13,718 nucleotides of DNA from Pauljensenia sp. Lineage in GTDB: Bacteria > Actinomycetota > Actinomycetes > Actinomycetales > Actinomycetaceae. The notes below the pieces were generated by a model. That model was not told where the DNA came from. It searched no databases and saw only the letters and a program-made list of their open reading frames with translations. The stretch covers positions 1 to 13,718 of the forward strand of contig JASBZF010000044.1 in the NCBI GenBank assembly GCA_029983625.1. Reading direction: 5' to 3'. The position numbers and the translations under genes are program-made. Shown here in pieces: positions 1 to 6,575 of the stretch. Every line of letters starts with the position of its first letter. Position 1 is the stretch's first letter.

Positions 1-21
1 CCCCACCCGCTGTTCTTCCAA

Positions 22-45
22 CGAATCAGCCAGCGAATCAGCCAG
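22..45. repeat. 12-bp tandem duplication spanning the cydB stop codon
   Basis: CGAATCAGCCAG occurs twice head to tail at 22-33 and 34-45. On the coding (minus) strand the unit reads GCTGGCTGATTC, so the last codons and stop of cydB (Ala-Gly-stop) are present twice in frame, giving a second in-frame TGA 12 bases after the first. The duplication does not change the protein. Bases 1-21 hold no recognisable gene start; a cydD or cydDC gene would be expected further left but cannot be seen. Confidence 0.85.
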
Positions 46-1156
46 CGAGGAAGCTTTCGCCGAGGCGGATCTGTCGAGGTAGAAGACCCGTGTTGTGATC
101 GACATCCTTGACGGAAACGCGCTTGCGGAACACCCAGTACGACCAGGCCGTGTAGGCCAGAACCACCGGAACGAAGCAGAGCGCCACAATCGTCATCACA
201 GTCAAAGTCGGTTGAGACGAGGAGGCTTGCGCGATGGTGAGCGAGTAAGCCGGATCAATCGACGACTTCATGACATTCGGAGCCATCGCCGCGAAGATCC
301 AGGAGACCGTAGCGGCAATCGCAAGGATGGAGAACACGAAGGACAGACCTTCACGTCGCAGCGCCTTCTGAGACAGAGCCGCCGACGCAATAATCGCCAG
401 AGCGGCAACGAGAAGCGGAATCCAGGCGAGGATATTCGTCGTGTAGGCGAACTGACCCCACAGGAGGAAGCTTGCAGCAAGAAGGGTCGCGAGGATCGTG
501 AGCGGAGCGGCAAGGCCGTTGGCGCGCTCGCGAACTTCACCTTCGGTTTTCAGGGCAAGGAACTGTGCGCCGTGCGCGAGGCACACCGCAAGAACCGTCA
601 GACCACCGAGGATCGTGTACGGAGTGAGGAGGGAGAAGAAACCGCCGGTGAGCTGATGGGCGGCCACGTTGAGGGAGCCTTCCACCATATCGGGAGCGAT
701 GACCTGACCTGCCGTGTCCACGACCTCGATCTTCATCCCCTGAATGAGGTTCGCGAATGCGACACCGAGGAGAACCGGGACGAGCCACGCGCAGACCGAG
801 TGGAGGATATCCCAGGTGTTGCGCCATTTCTCGGTCGCGATCTTTGAACGCCATTCAAAAGCGGAGATGCGGATGATGAGTGCGAAAAGAACAAGGAAGA
901 GGGCAAGGTACATGCCTGAGAACATCGTGGCGTACCACTCGGGGAACGCCGCGAAGGTGGCGCCACCTGCGGTGAGGAGCCATACTTCGTTGCCATCCCA
1001 GTGCGGACCGATAGTGCGCACAGTCTGTGTGCGTTCTTCATCGTTCTTCGCGACGATTTTGAGCAGGGCGCCGACACCGAAGTCAAAACCTTCGGTGACG
1101 AGGTAGACCGTCCACAGGACGGCGATGAGAACAAACCAGAGGATCGACAATGTCAT
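38..1156 (-). CDS. cydB: Cytochrome bd quinol oxidase subunit II (CydB)
   Basis: Second core subunit of the cytochrome bd terminal oxidase, an integral membrane enzyme that oxidises menaquinol or ubiquinol and reduces oxygen to water at low oxygen tension. The 372-residue protein is almost entirely hydrophobic helices, as expected for the family (about 330-380 residues). Family signatures are visible: the N-terminal EGFDFG (residues 22-27) and the conserved block PHWDGNEVWL (51-60) followed by LTAGGATFAAFP. CydB carries no haem ligands itself but packs against CydA. The gene starts 17 bases after the cydA stop on the same strand, so the two are surely co-transcribed. The start ATG at 1156-1154 is preceded by an AGGAG-like stretch (reverse strand of ggagtctcct, 1159-1168). 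The stop codon lies in a 12-bp tandem duplication. Identification is firm from the motifs and the CydA neighbour. Confidence 0.96.
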   Translation of the reverse strand: MTLSILWFVLIAVLWTVYLVTEGFDFGVGALLKIVAKNDEERTQTVRTIGPHWDGNEVWLLTAGGATFAAFPEWYATMFSGMYLALFLVLFALIIRISAFEWRSKIATEKWRNTWDILHSVCAWLVPVLLGVAFANLIQGMKIEVVDTAGQVIAPDMVEGSLNVAAHQLTGGFFSLLTPYTILGGLTVLAVCLAHGAQFLALKTEGEVRERANGLAAPLTILATLLAASFLLWGQFAYTTNILAWIPLLVAALAIIASAALSQKALRREGLSFVFSILAIAATVSWIFAAMAPNVMKSSIDPAYSLTIAQASSSQPTLTVMTIVALCFVPVVLAYTAWSYWVFRKRVSVKDVDHNTGLLPRQIRLGESFLAG

Positions 1157-1173
1157 TGGGAGTCTCCTAGTTC

Positions 1174-2718
1174 TCAGTAGCCGAAGGCGAGGGCGCCAGC
1201 AGTGCCGGAGTCCTCCTTGGCTGACGCGGAGTGGATACCCTCTTGCGCGTAGCGCTTGAGGAGGAGGAACCAGATGACGCCGAGGATGGCGTACAGCAGG
1301 GTAAAGCCGATCAACGTCACGAGGATCTGCGCTGCCGGTACCGTCGTTGAGATACCCGCATCAGTCATGAGGAGCACCGAGCCGACGGGGTCGCCCGATT
1401 CGAGGCCCTGAAGGTTGGGAACAACGACCCAGGGCTGACGGCCAATTTCGGTGAAGATCCACCCGAAGGTCCCAGCAATGAAGGGGAGGGGCAGGTTAAT
1501 CAGAGCGAAAATACCGAGCGCTTTCGAGTCGGAGACCGCTCCCTTACGTGTGGCCCACAGGCCCCACGCGGCAAGGAGGAAAGCGACCATACCCAGGGCG
1601 ATCATGAATCGGAAGGACCAGAAGGTCACCATCTGGGGGGGACGGAAATCGTACTGGGCGGCATCGCCGTATGTGGCCGTGAAGTCGGCATTGGAGTTGA
1701 GGAGGTCAACCATGCGCTTTTGGATGTCAGCGACACCTTGAACTTCGGCGCTGAAGGAGTCGTGCGACATGAAGGAGGCAACTCCGGGTACTTCAATGAA
1801 CTTCGTGGGCTGCGTGCCTTCATCCCCGAGGGGGCAGGAGCCGAACTGGGCGACGGTGAAAGCTGCGCCTTTGGTATCGACGCAGATACCTTCAGCGGCA
1901 GCCATTTTCATGGGCTGCAGCCTGACGAGTTCCTGGCCTTGGAAGTGGCCGGTGACGACGGTGCCGAGTCCGCCGACGAGGAGGACAACGAGGCCGAAGC
2001 GGGCGATCGGGCGCCAGATGTTCTTCGCTTGCTCGCTGCCTTCGGTGGTGCCGGAACGCTGTGCGCGCACCATCCACCACAGGGCAATACCGGCGACGAA
2101 TGTGCCTGCAACCAGCCACGAGGAGGTGATGACGTGCGTGTATTCCCATACGAGGGCCGGGTTGGTGACGACGGCCAGGAAGCCTGCGGCTCCGTCGAGT
2201 TCTGCTCGGCCTGTTTCAGGGTTGAATACTGCTCCAACGGGGTGCTGCATCCAGGAGTTAGCTCCGAGGATCCAGAGGGCGGAAATTGCGGTGCCGATGG
2301 CGGTGAGCCAAATCGTCGCAAGGTGCATTCCCTTGGAGAGGCGTCCCCAGCCAAAGATCCACAGTCCAAGGAAGGTGGACTCAAGGAAGAAGGCGAGGAG
2401 AGCTTCGACGGCGAGAGGTGCGCCGAAGATGTCACCGACAAAGCGGGAGTATTCGGACCAGTTCATACCGAACTGGAACTCCTGCACAATGCCGGTAGCG
2501 ATGCCGAGGGCAAAGTTAATGATGAGAAGTTTGCCGAAGAAACGGGTGGCTTGGAGCCAATGCTCGTGGCCGGTTTTGTGCCACGCGGTCTGCATGATGG
2601 CGACCAGCAGCGAAAGGCCGATGGTCAATGGGACGAGAATAAAGTGGTAGACGGTTGTGATACCGAACTGCCATCGTCCGATCATGACAGAGTCGAGCGC
2701 TGCCTGCGCGAAGGTCAT
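1174..2718 (-). CDS. cydA: Cytochrome bd quinol oxidase subunit I (CydA)
   Basis: Haem-bearing and quinol-oxidising subunit of cytochrome bd oxidase, 514 residues with about nine membrane helices, close to the usual length. Residues equivalent to the E. coli ligands can be placed: His25 (haem b595 side), Glu105 and Glu113 (in VEALLAFFLEST), His195 (in EYTHVITSSW) and Met372 (in FWSFRFM) for haem b558. The GRQPW signature is at 426-430, preceded by Glu424. The periplasmic quinol loop follows helix 6 and contains QPMKMAAAEG, with the Lys271/Glu276 pair matching the E. coli quinol-site residues. The ATG at 2718 begins MTFAQAALDS, matching the family N-terminus, with a purine-rich GAGGGAAGG ribosome site upstream on the minus strand. 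First gene of the cydAB unit; diverges from rne. The enzyme suggests a facultative or microaerobic lifestyle. I found no clear Rex palindrome upstream. Confidence 0.97.
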   Translation of the reverse strand: MTFAQAALDSVMIGRWQFGITTVYHFILVPLTIGLSLLVAIMQTAWHKTGHEHWLQATRFFGKLLIINFALGIATGIVQEFQFGMNWSEYSRFVGDIFGAPLAVEALLAFFLESTFLGLWIFGWGRLSKGMHLATIWLTAIGTAISALWILGANSWMQHPVGAVFNPETGRAELDGAAGFLAVVTNPALVWEYTHVITSSWLVAGTFVAGIALWWMVRAQRSGTTEGSEQAKNIWRPIARFGLVVLLVGGLGTVVTGHFQGQELVRLQPMKMAAAEGICVDTKGAAFTVAQFGSCPLGDEGTQPTKFIEVPGVASFMSHDSFSAEVQGVADIQKRMVDLLNSNADFTATYGDAAQYDFRPPQMVTFWSFRFMIALGMVAFLLAAWGLWATRKGAVSDSKALGIFALINLPLPFIAGTFGWIFTEIGRQPWVVVPNLQGLESGDPVGSVLLMTDAGISTTVPAAQILVTLIGFTLLYAILGVIWFLLLKRYAQEGIHSASAKEDSGTAGALAFGY

Positions 2719-3151
2719 GAGTGCTCGCCTTCCCTCAGAAGTGGTTGATGGTGGATCGCGTTCTGACCGTGGTCATAGGACCATTGTCATATGCTTATCC
2801 TTCAGATTAGCGACCTTGCGCGCGCTTTTGGGATACGAGACGTATTTTCTGGCGTTTTATGACACAGCTCAGCATTCCGCCATGAAATCGAGCTGTCTCC
2901 TCTGCCTTTCTGAGGGCGTTTCAGAATACGAACCTGTGATCGGTGCCGCCTCAACCACTTCTCGACCATGTGCGACAATGGAGGAATCGGACGCCGTAAG
3001 CGCACCCTTACGGCGAGTACGATGTCGAGGACGCCTTTTGGTGCCGACATCGGCTCCGCAAAGATAAGCGGACCGTAAGGCTTTCCGCCCCTCGCGGGCG
3101 AGTATGAGGAAGCGGCCCGGTGCGGGACCGTCACCGGATTATTGGAGAATC
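2719..3151. promoter_or_regulatory. Divergent cydA / rne intergenic region
   Basis: This 433-base gap contains no convincing gene; the open frames crossing it lack family features. It must carry the promoters of cydAB (leftward) and rne (rightward). Near cydA there is an inverted repeat TGGTC-ATAG-GACCA (2770-2783), immediately preceded by a further GACC (2765-2768): a possible but weak operator candidate. No TTGTGA/TCACAA Rex-type palindrome was seen. For rne a weak promoter can be proposed: TCAACC (2951-2956), 17-bp spacer, GACAAT (2974-2979), which would start transcription near 2986, just before the hairpin-rich leader. These promoter calls are by eye and uncertain. Confidence 0.5.
2992..3100 (+). 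promoter_or_regulatory. Hairpin-rich 5' leader of rne, with competing pairings
   Basis: Four stem-loops lie in about 110 bases. H1: CGCCGTAAG (2992-3000) pairs perfectly with CTTACGGCG (3007-3015), 6-nt loop. H2: CGATGTCG (3020-3027) pairs perfectly with CGACATCG (3045-3052), with an inner CGCC-TTTT-GGTG hairpin (3032-3043). H3: GCGGA (3068-3072) with TCCGC (3084-3088). H4: CGCCC (3086-3090) with GGGCG (3096-3100); it shares bases 3086-3088 with H3, so H3 and H4 cannot fully coexist. In addition CCTTACGG (3006-3013, overlapping the 3' arm of H1) is the exact reverse complement of CCGTAAGG (3073-3080, in the loop of H3), so H1 has an 8-bp alternative partner. RNase E leaders in other bacteria mediate autoregulation through hairpins; that role here is inference. 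No T-run follows, so these are not simple terminators. Confidence 0.6.
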
Positions 3152-5614
3152 GTGACCACTGAGACCACGCAGTCGGCCCCTGAGACCCCCGCAGCTTCGC
3201 TGCTTTTCCAGGCACCGACCTTCCACGCCCCCGTTTTTCAGGCAGCACGACCCGCTTCGCCCTCGGAAACTGCACGTGAATCTGCGCGCGAAGACGAGCC
3301 TTTGAAACCTAAGCGTGCGCGTCGCAAAACAAAGGACAACGCACTCGCTCATTCTTCTGACTCTCTTCCTCAGGACACGCCAGAGGCAGAGCCTGCAAAA
3401 CGCAAGCGACGCACACGCAAAACCGTTGAAGTGAAGGAAGATTCGCAGCTTCAAGGCACCGGTGAAGAAACAGGCGCGCCTGGTGAATCCGTAGACACTC
3501 GTGAAGCCGAGCAGACTGAAAACATCGAAGCTGACAACGAAGAATCTGTGTCCACTCGGCGTCGTCGCCGCCGTCGAACTCGCTCCTCATTAAGCGAGGA
3601 CGAAGCTGATCTTGCCGATCAGGTAACGGCGCTGAAAGGATCGACGCGCCTTGAAGCAAAAAAGCAGCGTCGCAAGGAAGGGCGCCGAGAGGGGCGTCGC
3701 CGTCACGGCATCACCGAATCAGAGTTCCTTGCCCGTCGTGAGTCCGTTAAACGAGAGATGATCATTCGCGATCACAATGGTCTTGACCAGATCGCGATCC
3801 TCGAAGACGGTCTGCTTGTGGAACATTACGTGGCGCGTCGCACCCTTAAGTCAATGGTGGGCAACATCTACTTAGGTCGCGTCCAAAATGTCCTGCCGTC
3901 GATGGAAGCTGCTTTCGTTGACATTGGCCGAGGGCGCAACGCTGTTTTATACGCGGGTGAAGTGAACTGGGATGCGGTGGGGCTTGAAGGCAAACCGCGT
4001 CGCATTGAAGCGGCCCTTAAATCCGGCGACCCCGTCCTCGTCCAGGTCACGAAAGACCCCATCGGGCATAAGGGTGCGCGCCTGACCAGTCAGATCACCT
4101 TGGCCGGTCGTTACCTCGTCCTCATTCCGAACGGCTCGATGATGGGGATTTCCCGCAAACTTCCCGAGCGTGAACGCACACGCCTGAAGAAGATCCTCAA
4201 GACCGTTGTGCCAGAGGGTTCCGGTGTCATTGTGCGTACCGCTGCCGAAGGAGCTACCGAAGAGCAGATTCGTGATGATGTGGCACGTCTGAGGAAACAG
4301 TGGGCCGATATTGAAGCGAAACAGACGCGCACGAAGTCCGCTCCGGTCCTCCTGCAAGGTGAACCAGAACTCGCTGTGCGTGTGGTTCGCGATATTTTCA
4401 ATGAGGACTTTTCCACGCTCACCATCGAAGGACGCGAGACTTTCCACACGGTGAAGCAGTACGTTGATGAACTGTCGCCCGAACTGTCTGATCGCGTCGA
4501 ACAGTGGGTGGGCACAGAAAGTGTTTTTGGCGTACACCGGATCGACGAGCAGCTCGCAAAAGGGATGGATCGGAAGGTCTGGCTTCCCAGCGGCGGTACG
4601 CTCATCATTGACCGTACCGAAGCGATGACCGTCATTGACGTGAACACGGGTAAATACATCGGTACGGGTGGCACGCTTGAAGAGACCGTCACGAAGAACA
4701 ACCTGGAAGCCGCTGAGGAAATTGTGCGCCAACTGCGTCTGCGTGACATCGGCGGAATCATCATCGTGGACTTCGTGGACATGGTTTTGGAATCGAACCG
4801 CGATCTTGTGTTGCGGCGGCTCGTGGAGTGTCTTGGACGAGATCGGACGCGCCATCAGGTCACAGAAATTACCTCGCTCGGCTTAGTGCAGATGACGCGC
4901 AAGCGGGTCGGTGAAGGGTTGGTTGAGGCATTCTCAACACCGTGCGAGACCTGCGAAGGTCGCGGCTTCATTCTTCACGATCATCCCGTGGAAGCTTCGG
5001 GTGCGCATGACCACAGCGGCGGTGTTTCTGCGCAGCCCAAGCGGAAGAAGCACGCGGAAACCCGTCGTCTTGACGACGATGCGGAGCATGAGAAAGCGAA
5101 ACGGGCTCTTTCCGCTATTGCAGCGGCAACTTTAAAAACCGAGGAAGGTGCCGAAGAATCAAGCACGCAGGGTACGTCGCGTCCTGAATCTGAGGCTTCA
5201 CAGGACCTGGGTGAACAGGACGTCAGGTCCGTACAAGAAGATGTTCAGGCCCGCCCTCGGAAAGAAAAAGCTGCACAGGAAGAAGACGATCGTGTCGCCT
5301 CTGGCAGAGTTTCAGATGGCTCACTTGAAAGCGACAACTCACCTGAGGGAATCGGCGCAGCTGAGGAAGGCCGCTCGCTCGCAGAAGCTCCGAAGAAACG
5401 TCGTCGCCGCGCGGTCACCACTGAGTCGATGGAACCCAAAGCGGCGCCGCCCGTTGCGCATATTGTTCTGCCGGAAAAGAAGAGTGAGCGAGTGAAGGAT
5501 GCTCCGCTTCGTTCTACCGCACACATCGACTTGCCTGAGGTGCAGGCTGCGACAAAGGAAACGCCGAAGCGTCGTCGCAGGGTGGTGTCGACCGGGATTA
5601 TTGATGCGGGTTGA
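3152..5614 (+). CDS. rne: Ribonuclease E/G
   Basis: Endoribonuclease for mRNA decay and stable RNA processing. I prefer the GTG at 3152 (820 residues, VTTETTQ) because GGAG (3144-3147) precedes it; an in-frame ATG at 3104 would add 16 residues but lies just after hairpin H4. All numbering here is from the GTG. Residues 1-200 are low-complexity and charged, with basic clusters (KPKRARRK, AKRKRRTRK, TRRRRRRRTR). The catalytic core begins near M203; the S1 domain opens at GNIYLGRV (237-244). The DNase I-like site has Asp496 in IDVNTG and Asp540 in IIIVDFVDM, corresponding to E. coli D303 and D346. The zinc-link cysteines are Cys598 and Cys601 (CETCEG). From about 610 the tail is acidic/basic and disordered, ending with repeated KRRRR and AHIxLPE motifs. 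Core flanked by disordered arms is the actinobacterial arrangement. Monocistronic or read through into rplU. Confidence 0.95.
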   Translation: MTTETTQSAPETPAASLLFQAPTFHAPVFQAARPASPSETARESAREDEPLKPKRARRKTKDNALAHSSDSLPQDTPEAEPAKRKRRTRKTVEVKEDSQLQGTGEETGAPGESVDTREAEQTENIEADNEESVSTRRRRRRRTRSSLSEDEADLADQVTALKGSTRLEAKKQRRKEGRREGRRRHGITESEFLARRESVKREMIIRDHNGLDQIAILEDGLLVEHYVARRTLKSMVGNIYLGRVQNVLPSMEAAFVDIGRGRNAVLYAGEVNWDAVGLEGKPRRIEAALKSGDPVLVQVTKDPIGHKGARLTSQITLAGRYLVLIPNGSMMGISRKLPERERTRLKKILKTVVPEGSGVIVRTAAEGATEEQIRDDVARLRKQWADIEAKQTRTKSAPVLLQGEPELAVRVVRDIFNEDFSTLTIEGRETFHTVKQYVDELSPELSDRVEQWVGTESVFGVHRIDEQLAKGMDRKVWLPSGGTLIIDRTEAMTVIDVNTGKYIGTGGTLEETVTKNNLEAAEEIVRQLRLRDIGGIIIVDFVDMVLESNRDLVLRRLVECLGRDRTRHQVTEITSLGLVQMTRKRVGEGLVEAFSTPCETCEGRGFILHDHPVEASGAHDHSGGVSAQPKRKKHAETRRLDDDAEHEKAKRALSAIAAATLKTEEGAEESSTQGTSRPESEASQDLGEQDVRSVQEDVQARPRKEKAAQEEDDRVASGRVSDGSLESDNSPEGIGAAEEGRSLAEAPKKRRRRAVTTESMEPKAAPPVAHIVLPEKKSERVKDAPLRSTAHIDLPEVQAATKETPKRRRRVVSTGIIDAG

Positions 5615-5786
5615 TCGCGAGGTGTGGAATCGCACAGCTCAATGGGCATGATCTACGCTCTTTCGGCTTGCTCAGACAAGGCGCAATCAGCTAAATTAAT
5701 TCGTCGGCGCACCAAGCGCCAGCAGGAATCTGATTCTTCGCCCAAGATATCCGGCGGATCGCTTCCTGTTCCGTTTTCGAGAAGAG
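5615..5786 (+). promoter_or_regulatory. rne-rplU intergenic region: candidate rplU promoter and leader hairpin
   Basis: A 172-base gap with no gene. A candidate promoter is TTGCTC (5668-5673), 18-bp spacer, TAAATT (5692-5697); TACGCT (5654-5659) is another possible -10 without a good -35. Downstream the perfect hairpin GGCGC-ACCAA-GCGCC (5706-5720) would sit in the 5' untranslated leader of rplU. Ribosomal-protein leaders often bind their own product, but I do not recognise a known L21 leader here. No T-run terminator for rne was seen. Confidence 0.35.
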
Positions 5787-6107
5787 ATGAGCTCCAACGT
5801 GGTCTACGCGATCGTCAAGGCTGGCGGCCGACAGGAAAAGGTGTCCGTCGGTGACGTCGTCGTCGTCGACAAGCTTGCCGAGGAAATCGGCTCCAGCATC
5901 GAACTTCAGCCTCTGATGCTGGTCGATGGCGATGCCATCACCGTTGACGCTGCCAAGCTGGACAAGGTCACCGTTAAGGCTGAGGTTGTTGACTCCGCCA
6001 AGGGGCCGAAGATCTCGATCATCAAGTACAAGAACAAGTCGGGCTACCGCAAGCGCCAGGGCCACCGTCAGAAGATGTCGGTTGTCAAGATCACCGAGAT
6101 CGCCTGA
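5787..6107 (+). CDS. rplU: 50S ribosomal protein L21
   Basis: Structural protein of the large ribosomal subunit that binds 23S rRNA. The 106-residue frame shows the L21 signature YAIVKAGGRQEKVSVGD at the N-terminus and the basic C-terminal tail KSGYRKRQGHRQKM that contacts rRNA. Length matches the family (about 100-105). The start is not settled: ATG at 5787 gives an extra MSSN before VVYAIV and its purine-rich GAGAAG lies almost against the start; GTG at 5799 would give MVYAIV, closer to many L21 proteins, with the same purines at better spacing. It is followed 34 bases later by rpmA, the near-universal L21-L27 pair. Confidence 0.96.
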   Translation: MSSNVVYAIVKAGGRQEKVSVGDVVVVDKLAEEIGSSIELQPLMLVDGDAITVDAAKLDKVTVKAEVVDSAKGPKISIIKYKNKSGYRKRQGHRQKMSVVKITEIA

Positions 6108-6141
6108 CCTGAGAATCAATTCGAGCAGAAAGTAGTTTCTG

Positions 6142-6402
6142 ATGGCACATAAGAAGGGCCTCGGCTCCTCCCGCAACGGCCGCGACTCGAACGCTCAGCG
6201 CCTCGGAGTGAAGCGCTACGGCGGTCAGCTTGTGAACGCCGGTGAAATCCTCGTCCGCCAGCGCGGTACCCACTTCCACCCCGGTGAGGGCGTGGGACGC
6301 GGCAAGGACGACACCCTGTTCGCGCTTCGCGCAGGCACGGTCGAGTTTGGCGTCAGGCGTGACCGTAAGGTCGTGAACGTTGTTGAGCCGGTCTCAGCCT
6401 GA
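6142..6402 (+). CDS. rpmA: 50S ribosomal protein L27
   Basis: Large-subunit protein whose N-terminus reaches toward the peptidyl-transferase centre. The 86 residues begin MAHKKGLGSSRNGRDS and contain the conserved QRLGVKRYGGQ and RQRGTHFHPGEGVGRGKD blocks, with no gap or insertion. It starts directly with MAHKKG and so needs no N-terminal processing of the kind known for Firmicutes L27. The weak purine stretch AGAAAGTAG precedes ATG 6142. Co-transcribed with rplU. The stop codon TGA (6400-6402) is inside a perfect 8-bp inverted repeat, and a candidate terminator follows at 6425-6451. Confidence 0.97.
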   Translation: MAHKKGLGSSRNGRDSNAQRLGVKRYGGQLVNAGEILVRQRGTHFHPGEGVGRGKDDTLFALRAGTVEFGVRRDRKVVNVVEPVSA

Positions 6403-6407
6403 GACCG
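6389..6407 (+). repeat. Perfect 8-bp inverted repeat over the rpmA stop codon
   Basis: CGGTCTCA (6389-6396), loop GCC, TGAGACCG (6400-6407). The TGA at the start of the right arm is the rpmA stop codon. No T-run follows, so it is not by itself an intrinsic terminator. It could slow the terminating ribosome or protect the mRNA 3' end next to the terminator 18 bases downstream. Confidence 0.7.
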
Positions 6408-6424
6408 ACCGCTCATGAAGGGGG

Positions 6425-6451
6425 GGCGGGCACACTGCCGGACGCCTTTTT
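6425..6451 (+). terminator. Candidate rho-independent terminator after rplU-rpmA
   Basis: GGCG (6425-6428) and GGCA (6429-6432), loop CAC, TGCC (6436-6439), a 3-base bulge GGA, then CGCC (6443-6446) and TTTTT (6447-6451). The stem is 8 bp of mostly G-C pairs with one bulge and an immediate T-run. It would separate rplU-rpmA from obg. The remaining 6452-6575 is A/C-rich and must contain any obg promoter; TTGTCC at 6524 is a possible -35 but no convincing -10 follows at normal spacing. Confidence 0.6.
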
Positions 6452-6575
6452 CACACACAATGAGCTGCTAAAGCCGCAGACAATACGCACATCGCAATGC
6501 GCGCCGCTTCATGAAAACACACCTTGTCCTCGGCACCGCACATCCCCTTTTTAATCGAAGATTTCAGGAGACAAC

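Noticed and set aside
1720..2748. Plus-strand open frame of 342 codons antisense to cydA
   Set aside because: It lies wholly opposite a clearly functional cydA, is rich in Gly/Glu/Asp from complementing hydrophobic codons, and matches no family.
2770..2783. TGGTC-ATAG-GACCA as a Rex or redox-regulator site for cydAB
   Set aside because: It does not resemble the TTGTGAA/TTCACAA Rex consensus; kept only as a weak inverted repeat in the intergenic entry.
3947..4855. Minus-strand open frame of 302 codons opposite rne
   Set aside because: It mirrors the conserved catalytic core of RNase E and shows no domain or start signal of its own.
5611..5636. TTGATC at 5611 as the -35 of the rplU promoter
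   Set aside because: It overlaps the end of rne and no -10 occurs at 16-18 bp; the TTGCTC/TAAATT pair further down fits better.
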